Shown piece by piece: positions 1 to 6,282 of a stretch of DNA of 11,155 nucleotides. The position numbers and the translations under genes are program-made. A model generated the notes under the pieces. It was not told the origin of the DNA and did not search any database. It saw only the letters and a list, made by a program, of their open reading frames with translations. This stretch comes from Chamaesiphon sp. (GTDB taxonomy: Bacteria > Cyanobacteriota > Cyanobacteriia > Cyanobacteriales > Chamaesiphonaceae), in the NCBI GenBank assembly GCA_026785875.1, contig JAJAZF010000455.1, positions 1 to 11,155 on the forward strand. The letters run 5' to 3'. Positions within the stretch are counted from its first letter, which is position 1; the number at the start of each line of letters is the position of its first letter.

Positions 1-1332
1 ATCGCGGGTATGATAGCCCTTGGGTAATGTCAACGGTCGCCCTAGCAGCCGCTCCAAGGCTTGTTTAATCTCTTCCTTGAGCTTCACCGTTACGCCCATC
101 GAACCAAAGCCCTGGACGTTGGAATGTCCCCGTACGGGCATCAGTCCGGCACCCATTTTGCCAGCATTACCAGTCATCAAGGCGGTGTTGGCGATACTAC
201 AGACGTTATCTACCCCGTTAGTCTGTTGAGTGATGCCCATCGCCCAACCGAAGACGACACGTTGAGATCCACCGATGATAGTGGCTGCGGTTTCGATTTC
301 GGCTTGGGAGACTCCACAAGTAGATGTGATGGTTTCCCAGGTGGTGGTGTGTGCTTGGGCGAGGATTTCTTCCCAGTTTTCAGTATGAGCTTCGAGGAAG
401 GTGCGATCGACTCGTCCCTGTCCGATCAGGGCTTTTTGAATCCCGACAAATAGTGCGACATCGCTACCAGGAATCGGCTGGAGATAGAGCGAGGCAATAT
501 CTGAGCCAGGAATTAGCGATTTAACTGGAAATGCGGGGGAGCCAAATTTAACTAAGCCAATTTCCATCATCGGATTGATGATGATGATTTTCGCGCCCTT
601 TTCGCGCAACTTAATCAACTCATTCATCAAGCGCGGATGATTGGACGGCGAGTTTGCCCCCGCTAGCACTACACAATCAGCTTCCTTCAGGCTTTCCAAG
701 CTGACGATCGAGGTTTTTGTGCCAAACATTTCTTCGAGTGCTGTAGTCGAAGGTGCGTGGCACAAATCCGAACAATCCGCCAGATTATTAGAACCCAACG
801 TTCTCATCATCAGTTGCAAGATAAATGCCGCCTCGTTGCAGCCGCGTCCAGAACTATACGAAGCGACACGCTCTGGATCTTTTTGAAATGCAGCCGTCGC
901 GATCGCATATATCTCTTCCCAGGAAATCCGCTCGTAATGAGAGTTACCCGCTCGTAAAATCACTGGAAAGCTCAACCGTCCCAATCGATCGGCTTCATAA
1001 GACGATAATTGTCGCAATCTAGCGATCGGATTGGTGTCGAAAAAATGTGTCGATACCGGCGGCTGAAGTTCGGATGAGATTGCCTCGACGCTCTTCATAC
1101 AGCGTTGGAGCTTTTCGCCTTCTTCGTTGGTAAAGCCCCCTTTTTGTCCGCCCGTCCCCCACGAGCAAGACAGACATGCACTCTTGTGTAGTAATGTTTT
1201 CCAGAGCTTGGGGCCATGTGGCGATAGCGTCTGCTCCGCCCAATACTGGATTACAGGCAAACCCCCACCGATTTCTGGGGTGTCCTCATTGGTTTCATGA
1301 TAGGGCGGTTTGGGCTGTGGGTTAGTTTCCAT
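1..1332 (-). CDS. FdhF/YdeP family molybdopterin oxidoreductase, N-terminal part (truncated by window edge)
   Basis: The frame is open from an ATG at 1332 to the left edge, giving 444 residues of a family usually about 750 long; the C-terminal part lies outside the window. Family members are DMSO-reductase-type proteins that bind bis-MGD molybdenum (or tungsten) and resemble formate dehydrogenase alpha subunits; their physiological substrate is mostly unknown. Visible are an N-terminal cysteine group (C53, C56 followed by SW, then C78) that corresponds to the CxxCAW region of YdeP-like proteins, the stretch YSSGRGCNEAAF near residues 165-176, and LCHAPSTTAL with C191 at the place of the metal-liganding (seleno)cysteine of formate dehydrogenase H. 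GANSPSNHPR and PVRGHSNVQG fit cofactor-binding segments. Only three N-terminal cysteines are seen, so a classical 4Fe-4S site is uncertain. The start is followed by a natural N-terminus, and a HIP1 octamer lies directly upstream. Family assignment is firm; the substrate is not. Confidence 0.88.
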   Translation of the reverse strand, partial: METNPQPKPPYHETNEDTPEIGGGLPVIQYWAEQTLSPHGPKLWKTLLHKSACLSCSWGTGGQKGGFTNEEGEKLQRCMKSVEAISSELQPPVSTHFFDTNPIARLRQLSSYEADRLGRLSFPVILRAGNSHYERISWEEIYAIATAAFQKDPERVASYSSGRGCNEAAFILQLMMRTLGSNNLADCSDLCHAPSTTALEEMFGTKTSIVSLESLKEADCVVLAGANSPSNHPRLMNELIKLREKGAKIIIINPMMEIGLVKFGSPAFPVKSLIPGSDIASLYLQPIPGSDVALFVGIQKALIGQGRVDRTFLEAHTENWEEILAQAHTTTWETITSTCGVSQAEIETAATIIGGSQRVVFGWAMGITQQTNGVDNVCSIANTALMTGNAGKMGAGLMPVRGHSNVQGFGSMGVTVKLKEEIKQALERLLGRPLTLPKGYHTRD

Positions 1333-1439
1333 GCGATCGCACAATGAGGTAGCTTATTTGCTCAAAATAGCATAAATTTTTAGAGGTTCAAGCCTACCAA
1401 TGGATAGATTTTGGCGATACGATCGATCCAAACGAGAGC
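1333..1439. promoter_or_regulatory. Divergent intergenic region, fdhF-like gene / menH
   Basis: This 107-bp spacer must hold the promoters of both divergent genes. It starts with a HIP1 octamer (1333-1340) and is AT-rich at 1365-1385. On the minus strand, TGCTATTTT at about 1364-1372 could be an extended -10 element for the oxidoreductase gene. No convincing -35 or -10 pair is seen for menH. This call rests on position more than on motif quality. Confidence 0.3.
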
Positions 1440-2228
1440 GTGAATATCATGTATCAATGGCACTTTACTCGCACAGGCGATCGCACTTTACCCAAACTAC
1501 TACTTTTGCATGGCTGGATGGGAAGCTGTGAAGATTATACTGAAATAATCGCGCTATTAAGATCTCGATTTGATTGTATTGCGATCGATCTACCTGGGCA
1601 TGGTAAAACAAAAGTTATTGATGAAGTGGGCTATGAGTATGTCAATACGGCAATCGGAATTATTCAGTTATTAGCTAGTTTAAAAATAGCTCGATGCTCG
1701 ATCGCGGGTTATTCTTTTGGCGGTAGATTGGCATTATATCTCGCGATCGAGTTTCCAGAGCGGTTCGATCGAGTCATGTTGGAATCTACATCCCCAGGGT
1801 TAGCGACTGAATCTGAGCGACAAGCACGAATTACTCACGATCGCCAAATTATCGATCGATTAGTTACTGACGATTTTTCTAAATTTGTGATAAGTTGGTA
1901 TCAACAATCGATATTCATCGGCATTGACAAACATCCAAATTTCGCCCAACTAATTCACCGCCGAATTATAACTAATCAACCTAGTAACTTAGCTAAATCT
2001 TTAAGATCTGCGGGGTTAGGAATGCAGCCTAATTTGGGCGACAGATTGAAAGTGAATACTAACCCAATATCATTAATTGTGGGAGGACTAGACGATAAAT
2101 TTATGGCTATTAATCGAGTTATCGATCGAGAGTGCCCAGCTACTACTCTCAAGGTTGTCCCAAATTGCAGTCACAATGTTCATTTTCAAAACCCACAAGC
2201 TTGGATCGATTGCTTAATTGATAATTGA
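1440..2228 (+). CDS. menH: 2-succinyl-6-hydroxy-2,4-cyclohexadiene-1-carboxylate synthase
   Basis: This is an alpha/beta-hydrolase of 262 residues. MenH eliminates pyruvate from SEPHCHC to give SHCHC, a soluble step of menaquinone synthesis, which in cyanobacteria yields phylloquinone for photosystem I. The order of motifs is LLHGWMGS (oxyanion region, 22-29), DLPGHGKT (50-57), the nucleophile elbow GYSFGGR with S92 and R96, STSPGLATESERQAR (116-130), which is a MenH hallmark with substrate-binding arginines, GGLDDKF with the likely triad aspartate D218, and SHNVH with the triad histidine H245. The length is normal for the family. The start used is GTG at 1440; ATG at 1449 (residue 4) is equally possible, since neither has a strong ribosome binding site. 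The stop codon lies inside a heptamer repeat. The gene is monocistronic, divergent from an oxidoreductase gene and convergent with a transporter gene. Confidence 0.9.
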   Translation: MNIMYQWHFTRTGDRTLPKLLLLHGWMGSCEDYTEIIALLRSRFDCIAIDLPGHGKTKVIDEVGYEYVNTAIGIIQLLASLKIARCSIAGYSFGGRLALYLAIEFPERFDRVMLESTSPGLATESERQARITHDRQIIDRLVTDDFSKFVISWYQQSIFIGIDKHPNFAQLIHRRIITNQPSNLAKSLRSAGLGMQPNLGDRLKVNTNPISLIVGGLDDKFMAINRVIDRECPATTLKVVPNCSHNVHFQNPQAWIDCLIDN

Positions 2229-2249
2229 TAATTGATAATTGATAATTGG
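2215..2249 (+). repeat. Heptanucleotide tandem repeat (STRR type), TAATTGA x5
   Basis: Four perfect copies and one copy with the last base changed run from the final codons of menH, through its TGA stop, into the spacer before the convergent transporter gene. The unit TAATTGA is a circular form of TTGATAA, which recurs on the other strand at 7261-7288 and, with one base changed, at 4687-4721. Short tandemly repeated heptamers are known from cyanobacterial intergenic regions. Confidence 0.93.
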
Positions 2250-2256
2250 AATAATA

Positions 2257-3327
2257 TTAGTCTTCAGGAGAGTACGATCGAACTGTTGATTCGATCGGCA
2301 TTGTCTGAGTAGTTGCGGAGATCGAAGGTGGTAGTCTTGGATTGGATTGAACCGAACTGTCTACGACTAATGGAACGCCAGTTAATTGACTCCAGATATA
2401 GTCACGTTGATTGATAAATAAAATACTTACCAATGTCAGACAAACCCCGCACCATTGGAGTAAATCGAGTGTTTCCCCTAAAAATAGACTGCCAAATAAT
2501 AGGGCGAATACTGGAGTAAGAAAAGTTAAAGAACTCAGACTAGTGAGATTGCCTTGTGCCGCAAAATAGAAAAATAAACCATAGGCGATCGCACTACCAA
2601 ATACGGTAGAGTAAGCTACTGATAGCCAATCAGATCCAGTAAGTGCAGCCCATTGGTTTGACTCTAAATAAAACGAACCGATCGCTAAGGGAATCCCCCC
2701 AATAATCATGTGCCAGCCTGTGGCTACTACTGGATCGACATATTTGGTGATAAATGGAATTAAGATCGTTCCTACTGCCATCGAGAGGGCAGCTAAAAGC
2801 ATTAACCATTCACCATGATTAAATAGTGCCTCTAGATCGAATTGGCTTGTCAAGGGACTAGCCACAAATTGACTCAACCATTCAACTGGTAAACCGATAC
2901 AACTAATCCCCAGTACACCCAAGATCAACCCACAGATGCCAATTGCCCCAATCCGCTCTTTAAATAACCAAGCCGACAGCAGCGCGACAGCTAAAGGTTG
3001 CGAGTCAATCATCACCGAACCCAAACCCGCCGTAGTGCGTACCAATCCAGCCGCCAGGAAGCCTTGAAATAACGTGCCATCAACCAGCGCAAACAGCAAG
3101 ATCCACGCCCATGCTTTCCAGCCTTGCGGTTGAGGACGTTTGATAATCGCCGCCACGATTAAGACTAGAATACCCGCAGGAATCAGTCGGATTGTCGCCA
3201 CGAACAAAGGAGTAGTGTGAGGCATGACTCCTTTCATCGCTACCATCGCTGTACCCCAGAGGAAAAAGGGCGTGACCAACAAGATCGGTGTTAAGCTGAG
3301 TAGAGGTGAGGACTGTTTTGACTGCAT
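2257..3327 (-). CDS. EamA-family (DMT superfamily) transporter
   Basis: This 356-residue integral membrane protein belongs to the drug/metabolite transporter superfamily; members export amino acids, metabolites or drugs, and the substrate cannot be read from the sequence. Ten hydrophobic helices are visible, at about 12-33, 38-62, 73-95, 101-122, 126-147, 172-193, 200-221, 234-256, 263-284 and 287-306, in two EamA repeats of five. The repeat signatures are SQPLAVALLSAWLFKERI in the first half and LTFLTPVFALLFGSLFLGE in the second. The loop between the halves (about 148-171) is polar. After the last helix comes a tail of roughly 45 residues, rich in Ser, Pro and Thr, that lies beyond the EamA fold and is probably disordered. 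The ATG at 3327 opens directly before the first helix. A possible -10 sequence (TATACAAT on the minus strand) lies at 3355-3362. The gene is convergent with menH and divergent from sppA. Confidence 0.9.
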   Translation of the reverse strand: MQSKQSSPLLSLTPILLVTPFFLWGTAMVAMKGVMPHTTPLFVATIRLIPAGILVLIVAAIIKRPQPQGWKAWAWILLFALVDGTLFQGFLAAGLVRTTAGLGSVMIDSQPLAVALLSAWLFKERIGAIGICGLILGVLGISCIGLPVEWLSQFVASPLTSQFDLEALFNHGEWLMLLAALSMAVGTILIPFITKYVDPVVATGWHMIIGGIPLAIGSFYLESNQWAALTGSDWLSVAYSTVFGSAIAYGLFFYFAAQGNLTSLSSLTFLTPVFALLFGSLFLGETLDLLQWCGVCLTLVSILFINQRDYIWSQLTGVPLVVDSSVQSNPRLPPSISATTQTMPIESTVRSYSPED

Positions 3328-3447
3328 GAATACTTAAATTTCGGCTCTTAACAAATTGTATATTTTCCTCAGATTGTTTGCTGCGATCGAGCGTTTCTAA
3401 ATCGAAATAATTACCAGTTATCTTCACACATACCCCACACTGTATAT
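3328..3447. promoter_or_regulatory. Divergent intergenic region, EamA transporter gene / sppA
   Basis: This 120-bp AT-rich spacer lies between divergent starts. On the minus strand TATACAAT (3355-3362) is a reasonable -10 for the transporter gene, but no matching -35 is clear. On the plus strand the sppA start is preceded by TGTATAT with no Shine-Dalgarno sequence; a -10 that close would give a leaderless message, so the sppA promoter is probably further upstream and unrecognised. Confidence 0.3.
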
Positions 3448-4269
3448 ATGTTCTGGCCGTTTAACAAGAAAGCTACCAAACAAATTGCGCGGATCGAGAT
3501 TGCAGGTGCGATCGGTAGTAGTACGCGAAAATCAGTTCTCAAGGCACTTCAAGTAGTTGAAGAACGCAAATATCCGGCTCTACTCCTGCGAATCGATAGT
3601 CCTGGTGGTACCGTCGGTGATTCGTACGAGATCTATCAGGCACTCCAACGACTGCAATCAAAAGTCAAAATCGTTGCTAGTTATGGGAATATTTCGGCTT
3701 CAGGGGGTGTCTATATCGGCATGGGTGCGCCGAATATCATGGCGAATCCTGGCACCCTCACAGGCAGTATTGGGGTGATTCTGCGCGGCAACAATCTAGA
3801 GAAATTGCTCGATCGAGTTGGTGTCTCGTTTCAGGTAATCAAATCTGGACCTTATAAAGATATCTTATCGTTCGATCGACAGTTAACGCCCCCCGAGGAA
3901 CAAATCCTCCAAAGTCTCATCGATAGTACTTACGAGCAATTTGTCAATACTGTGGCAGAATCTCGCCATCTCGATCCGGCAACTGTGAGAACTTTTGCCG
4001 ATGGACGAATTTTTACAGGCGAACAAGCGGTAGAATTTGGAGTGGTCGATCGATTGGGTTCGGAGGAGGATGCTAGACTTTGGTTAGCGGAATTAGCAGA
4101 TTTAGATCCTCAAAAAGCTAAACTTCAGACGATCGAGGAACGCAAGCCATTAGTGGGTAGAATATTACAAAGTCAAATTCCTGGCTTCACAACAATAGTA
4201 TCGACCGCCGATTGGGTACAATTTGAACTGAGCACTAGCGGACAACCCTTATGGTTATATCGTCCCTAG
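3448..4269 (+). CDS. sppA: Signal peptide peptidase SppA, short form (S49 family)
   Basis: This is a serine protease of 273 residues in the S49 family, which cleaves remnant signal peptides and other small peptides at or near the membrane. It has one protease domain, unlike the double-domain E. coli protein of about 618 residues. LLRIDSPGGTVGDSYEIYQAL (46-66) is the usual first conserved block. NISASGGVYI carries the nucleophile S85, and SGPYKDI carries K137; their distance of 52 residues equals that of the Ser147-Lys199 dyad of Bacillus subtilis SppA. NPGTLTGSIGV (100-110) and FADGRIFTGEQAVEFGVVD (183-201) are further family blocks. No membrane anchor or signal peptide is visible; the N-terminus is short and basic (MFWPFNKKATK). 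No upstream in-frame start or ribosome binding site was found. aroH follows after 39 bp on the same strand, so the two are probably co-transcribed. Confidence 0.9.
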   Translation: MFWPFNKKATKQIARIEIAGAIGSSTRKSVLKALQVVEERKYPALLLRIDSPGGTVGDSYEIYQALQRLQSKVKIVASYGNISASGGVYIGMGAPNIMANPGTLTGSIGVILRGNNLEKLLDRVGVSFQVIKSGPYKDILSFDRQLTPPEEQILQSLIDSTYEQFVNTVAESRHLDPATVRTFADGRIFTGEQAVEFGVVDRLGSEEDARLWLAELADLDPQKAKLQTIEERKPLVGRILQSQIPGFTTIVSTADWVQFELSTSGQPLWLYRP

Positions 4270-4295
4270 TGACGGTTAATCTCTTAAAATTTTGC

Positions 4296-4300
4296 GGAGG
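4296..4300 (+). promoter_or_regulatory. Ribosome binding site for aroH
   Basis: GGAGG lies 8 bases before the GTG at 4309. It supports that GTG as the start in preference to the ATG at 4321, which would be 20 bases away. Few other genes in this window have so good a match. Confidence 0.75.
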
Positions 4301-4308
4301 GTAAAGGC

Positions 4309-4686
4309 GTGGATTGGCATATGAGGGCAATTCGAGGGGCAACTACAGCGAGTGAAAATACAGAAGAAGCGATTTCGATCGCTCTGACTGAACTCTTGCA
4401 TGAATTAGAATATCGCAATCGCATCGATCCCGATCGAATCGTCAGTGTCATTTTCACGGCTACCAAAGATTTGGATGCGGTATTTCCCGCCGCCATCGCC
4501 CGCCGCATTTATCCCAACTGGCGCGATGTCGCGTTGATGGATGTTCAACAAATGCACGTCGAAGGCAGTCTACCGCGCTGCATTCGATTCTTAATTCACG
4601 CTCATTTACCTATTGATGCTAAAATTTACCATCCTTATCTGCGCGGGGCGAGTAATTTACGCCCCGATCGCAGTTTGGTAAGTTAG
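4309..4686 (+). CDS. aroH: Chorismate mutase, AroH class
   Basis: This enzyme converts chorismate to prephenate, the branch step to phenylalanine and tyrosine, and is usually a cytoplasmic trimer of the monofunctional AroH type. Its 125 residues match the about 127 of B. subtilis AroH. Aligned by eye, MRAIRGATT carries R9 (B. subtilis R7), VFPAAIAR carries R65 (R63), CIR carries R93 (R90), and HPYLRGASNLRPD carries Y110 (Y108), so most substrate contacts are kept. The acidic contact E78 falls on Q81, in VQQMHV; this may be a lineage trait rather than loss of activity. The GTG start is chosen because GGAGG sits 8 bases upstream. The gene is 39 bp downstream of sppA in the same direction. Its stop codon directly abuts a heptamer repeat. 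Confidence 0.92.
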   Translation: MDWHMRAIRGATTASENTEEAISIALTELLHELEYRNRIDPDRIVSVIFTATKDLDAVFPAAIARRIYPNWRDVALMDVQQMHVEGSLPRCIRFLIHAHLPIDAKIYHPYLRGASNLRPDRSLVS

Positions 4687-4721
4687 TTGATAGTTGATAG
4701 TTGATAGTTGATAGTTGATAG
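4687..4721 (+). repeat. Heptanucleotide tandem repeat (STRR type), TTGATAG x5
   Basis: Five perfect copies of TTGATAG begin at the base after the aroH stop codon; the last bases of aroH (AGTTAG) look like a degenerate sixth copy. The unit differs by one base from the heptamer at 2215-2249 and 7261-7288. Confidence 0.94.
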
Positions 4722-4825
4722 CTTGCACTGTTGGCGTTAGCCTTGCCCTTGGCAATGCGAAGCCGTAAGCGCGGGAGTCGCAGGTGCCAACGCAGAGCGT
4801 CTCCTAGAGAAGTGTTGACAGCGGA
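4722..4825. repeat. GC-rich dispersed repeat of cyanobacterial type
   Basis: This stretch is more GC-rich than its surroundings and is built of short, partly self-complementary words such as GGCGTTAGCC, TTGCCCTTGGCAATGCGAAG and GCGTCTCCTAGAGAAG. It resembles the interspersed palindromic repeats common in spacers of repeat-rich cyanobacterial genomes. It has no coding potential that I can support. The identification comes from general likeness; the copy number in the genome is unknown. Confidence 0.6.
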
Positions 4826-4846
4826 TTAAATACAGTCTAGATTAAT

Positions 4847-4913
4847 CCTCACCCGAAGCATGTTGTCGGGGCAATTCATGAATTACCCCGACAACATGCT
4901 GCGGGGATGAGGG
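4847..4913. repeat. Long near-perfect palindrome, possible bidirectional terminator or REP-like element
   Basis: AGCATGTTGTCGGGG (4857-4871) pairs perfectly with CCCCGACAACATGCT (4886-4900). After one C-A mismatch the centre continues as the palindrome AATTCATGAATT. Outside, CCTCA-CCCG pairs with CGGGG-A-TGAGG with small bulges, so the whole structure spans about 67 bp. It lies between the convergent genes aroH and rlmN, 28 bp beyond the rlmN stop. No run of T follows on either strand, so a simple intrinsic terminator is not proven. Sequences with a GGGG-AATTCATGAATT-CCCC core occur as dispersed palindromes in cyanobacteria. Confidence 0.75.
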
Positions 4914-4940
4914 CGATTTGATGATTGTCAAATACGCTCC

Positions 4941-5993
4941 CTAATTCCGCTGATTCGCCCGTAATTGCCCACAAGCAGCAGTTGCACCCAAACCTTTGGA
5001 ATAACGCACACTCACAGCAATATGCTTCTGCTCCAGCACATCGACAAACATTTTGATATCTCTAGGTGTGGGACGATCGTAATCAGCCTCCTCGATCGGG
5101 TTGTAAGGAATTAGATTAACATGGGTTTGAAAACCACGTAGTTTACTGGCTAACTCATCAGCCAGATCTGGATCGTCATTCACACCAGCCAACAGCACAT
5201 ATTCTACACTCAGCCGTCTTCCTGTGATTTGGACATAATCCCGACACTCATCTAGCAGATCGTCAATCGGATAATTAATCGCCGTCGGCACTAATTCAGT
5301 GCGAAGTTGTTGGTTGGGTGCGTGGAGACTGACAGCCAGAGTCACTTGAAGCTCATGCTCGGCGAGTTCATGAATCTTACCAGGAATTCCGACTGTCGAG
5401 ACGGTGATCGATCGCTGCGAAATCCCGACATCTTTATTGAGGGAGTTAACCGCTTTCACCACATTGCCTAAATTAGCTAATGGCTCACCCATCCCCATAA
5501 ACACCACATGACTGACACGCTCCTGAAAATCTTCCTGTACAGTCAGCACTTGATCGATAATTTCGTGGGGATAAAGATGACGGATGAATCCCCCCTTCCC
5601 AGTCGCGCAAAAAGTACAAGCCATCGCACAACCAACCTGAGAAGAAACGCACACCGTCAGCCGATGTGCCGAAGGAATCCCGACAGCTTCGATCACTTGC
5701 CCATCTTGAAGTTTGAGCAGATACTTAACTGTACCATCGTTAGAGACCGCCCTGTGATGAATCGTCGATCGACCGATCGGCGTATCTTTGACTGATTCCC
5801 GCCACTGCTTGGAAAACACGGTAATATCAGCTAGAGATTTGGCTCCTTGCTCGTAGATCCATTGATATAATTGTTTCCCCCGATAGGCTGGCTGACCTTG
5901 TTCCTGTACCCAGGTGGTCAATTCTGCTAAACTCAAGCCGAGTAGTGGGGTAATCGTGCTTTGAGTGGTGGAATCTAAAGTAATGACAGACAT
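4941..5993 (-). CDS. rlmN: 23S rRNA (adenine-2503-C2) methyltransferase, radical SAM
   Basis: RlmN methylates C2 of A2503 in 23S rRNA and of A37 in some tRNAs, by a radical SAM mechanism through a methyl-cysteine intermediate. The protein has 350 residues, normal for the family. An N-terminal accessory domain (about 15-100, with YRGKQLYQWIY) precedes the radical SAM barrel. The cluster motif CAMACTFC gives C122, C126 and C129. C115, seven residues before it, matches E. coli C118, which resolves the RNA adduct, and C341 in ATAACGQLR matches the methyl-carrying C355. GEPLANL (169-175), SLHAPNQQLR (222-231) and NLIPYNP (293-299) are further family blocks. The ATG at 5993 is the first start in the frame and leaves a short N-terminus; no good ribosome binding site precedes it. 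The gene stands alone, convergent with aroH. Confidence 0.95.
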   Translation of the reverse strand: MSVITLDSTTQSTITPLLGLSLAELTTWVQEQGQPAYRGKQLYQWIYEQGAKSLADITVFSKQWRESVKDTPIGRSTIHHRAVSNDGTVKYLLKLQDGQVIEAVGIPSAHRLTVCVSSQVGCAMACTFCATGKGGFIRHLYPHEIIDQVLTVQEDFQERVSHVVFMGMGEPLANLGNVVKAVNSLNKDVGISQRSITVSTVGIPGKIHELAEHELQVTLAVSLHAPNQQLRTELVPTAINYPIDDLLDECRDYVQITGRRLSVEYVLLAGVNDDPDLADELASKLRGFQTHVNLIPYNPIEEADYDRPTPRDIKMFVDVLEQKHIAVSVRYSKGLGATAACGQLRANQRN

Positions 5994-6282
5994 GGTTGTG
6001 AGAGTTATGATGGCTGGAGTGAGCGAATTGGTTTAGGGGGCAAGTATAGAATTATTTTCCACCGTGGGCGCGTTAAATATCAGATTAGTCCCGCTGTTTC
6101 TAGCTCGACAGACTATTCTAACCGAACGGCTTCTGGTATGTGAATGCGATCGAACCTCGCTCTGGTAAATCCCGATCTTTTAGCGATTTATTCCTACAAC
6201 TCATCTTATAGCATTTCTTCTCAAGATGAAGTGTAAATTAAAGCTCCTTCCTCACACCTAACCCCTAACCCCTATTCCCGAT
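5994..6282. promoter_or_regulatory. Divergent intergenic region, rlmN / unrecognised 280-residue gene
   Basis: This 289-bp spacer separates divergent starts. On the minus strand TATACT (6043-6048) is a possible -10 for rlmN without a clear -35. An inverted repeat TCATCTT/AAGATGA (6201-6207 and 6223-6229, spacer 15) and a heptamer repeat CCTAACC (6257-6277) lie upstream of the plus-strand gene. No open frame or RNA gene was recognised. Confidence 0.35.
6257..6277 (+). repeat. Heptanucleotide tandem repeat, CCTAACC x2 plus a variant copy
   Basis: CCTAACC-CCTAACC-CCTATTC ends 5 bases before the ATG at 6283, filling the place where a ribosome binding site would be. It is a second heptamer class, unrelated in sequence to TTGATAA. 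Confidence 0.75.

Noticed and set aside
61..453. Plus-strand open frame of 130 codons
   Set aside because: It lies opposite the clear FdhF/YdeP reading frame and its translation shows no family features.
1019..1243. Minus-strand open frame of 74 codons, at first suggesting a frameshift in the oxidoreductase gene
   Set aside because: Translating the gene from 1332 in its own frame shows an unbroken protein; this frame is a shadow.
1400..1528. Short plus-strand frame starting at the ATG at 1400 ahead of menH
   Set aside because: It is out of frame with menH, stops inside it and has no recognisable content.
2215..2249. CRISPR array
   Set aside because: The repeat units are 7 bp and contiguous, without spacers; no cas genes are present.
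3080..3427. Minus-strand open frame overlapping the start of the transporter gene
   Set aside because: It is in another frame than the ten-helix protein, has a low-complexity sequence and no family likeness.
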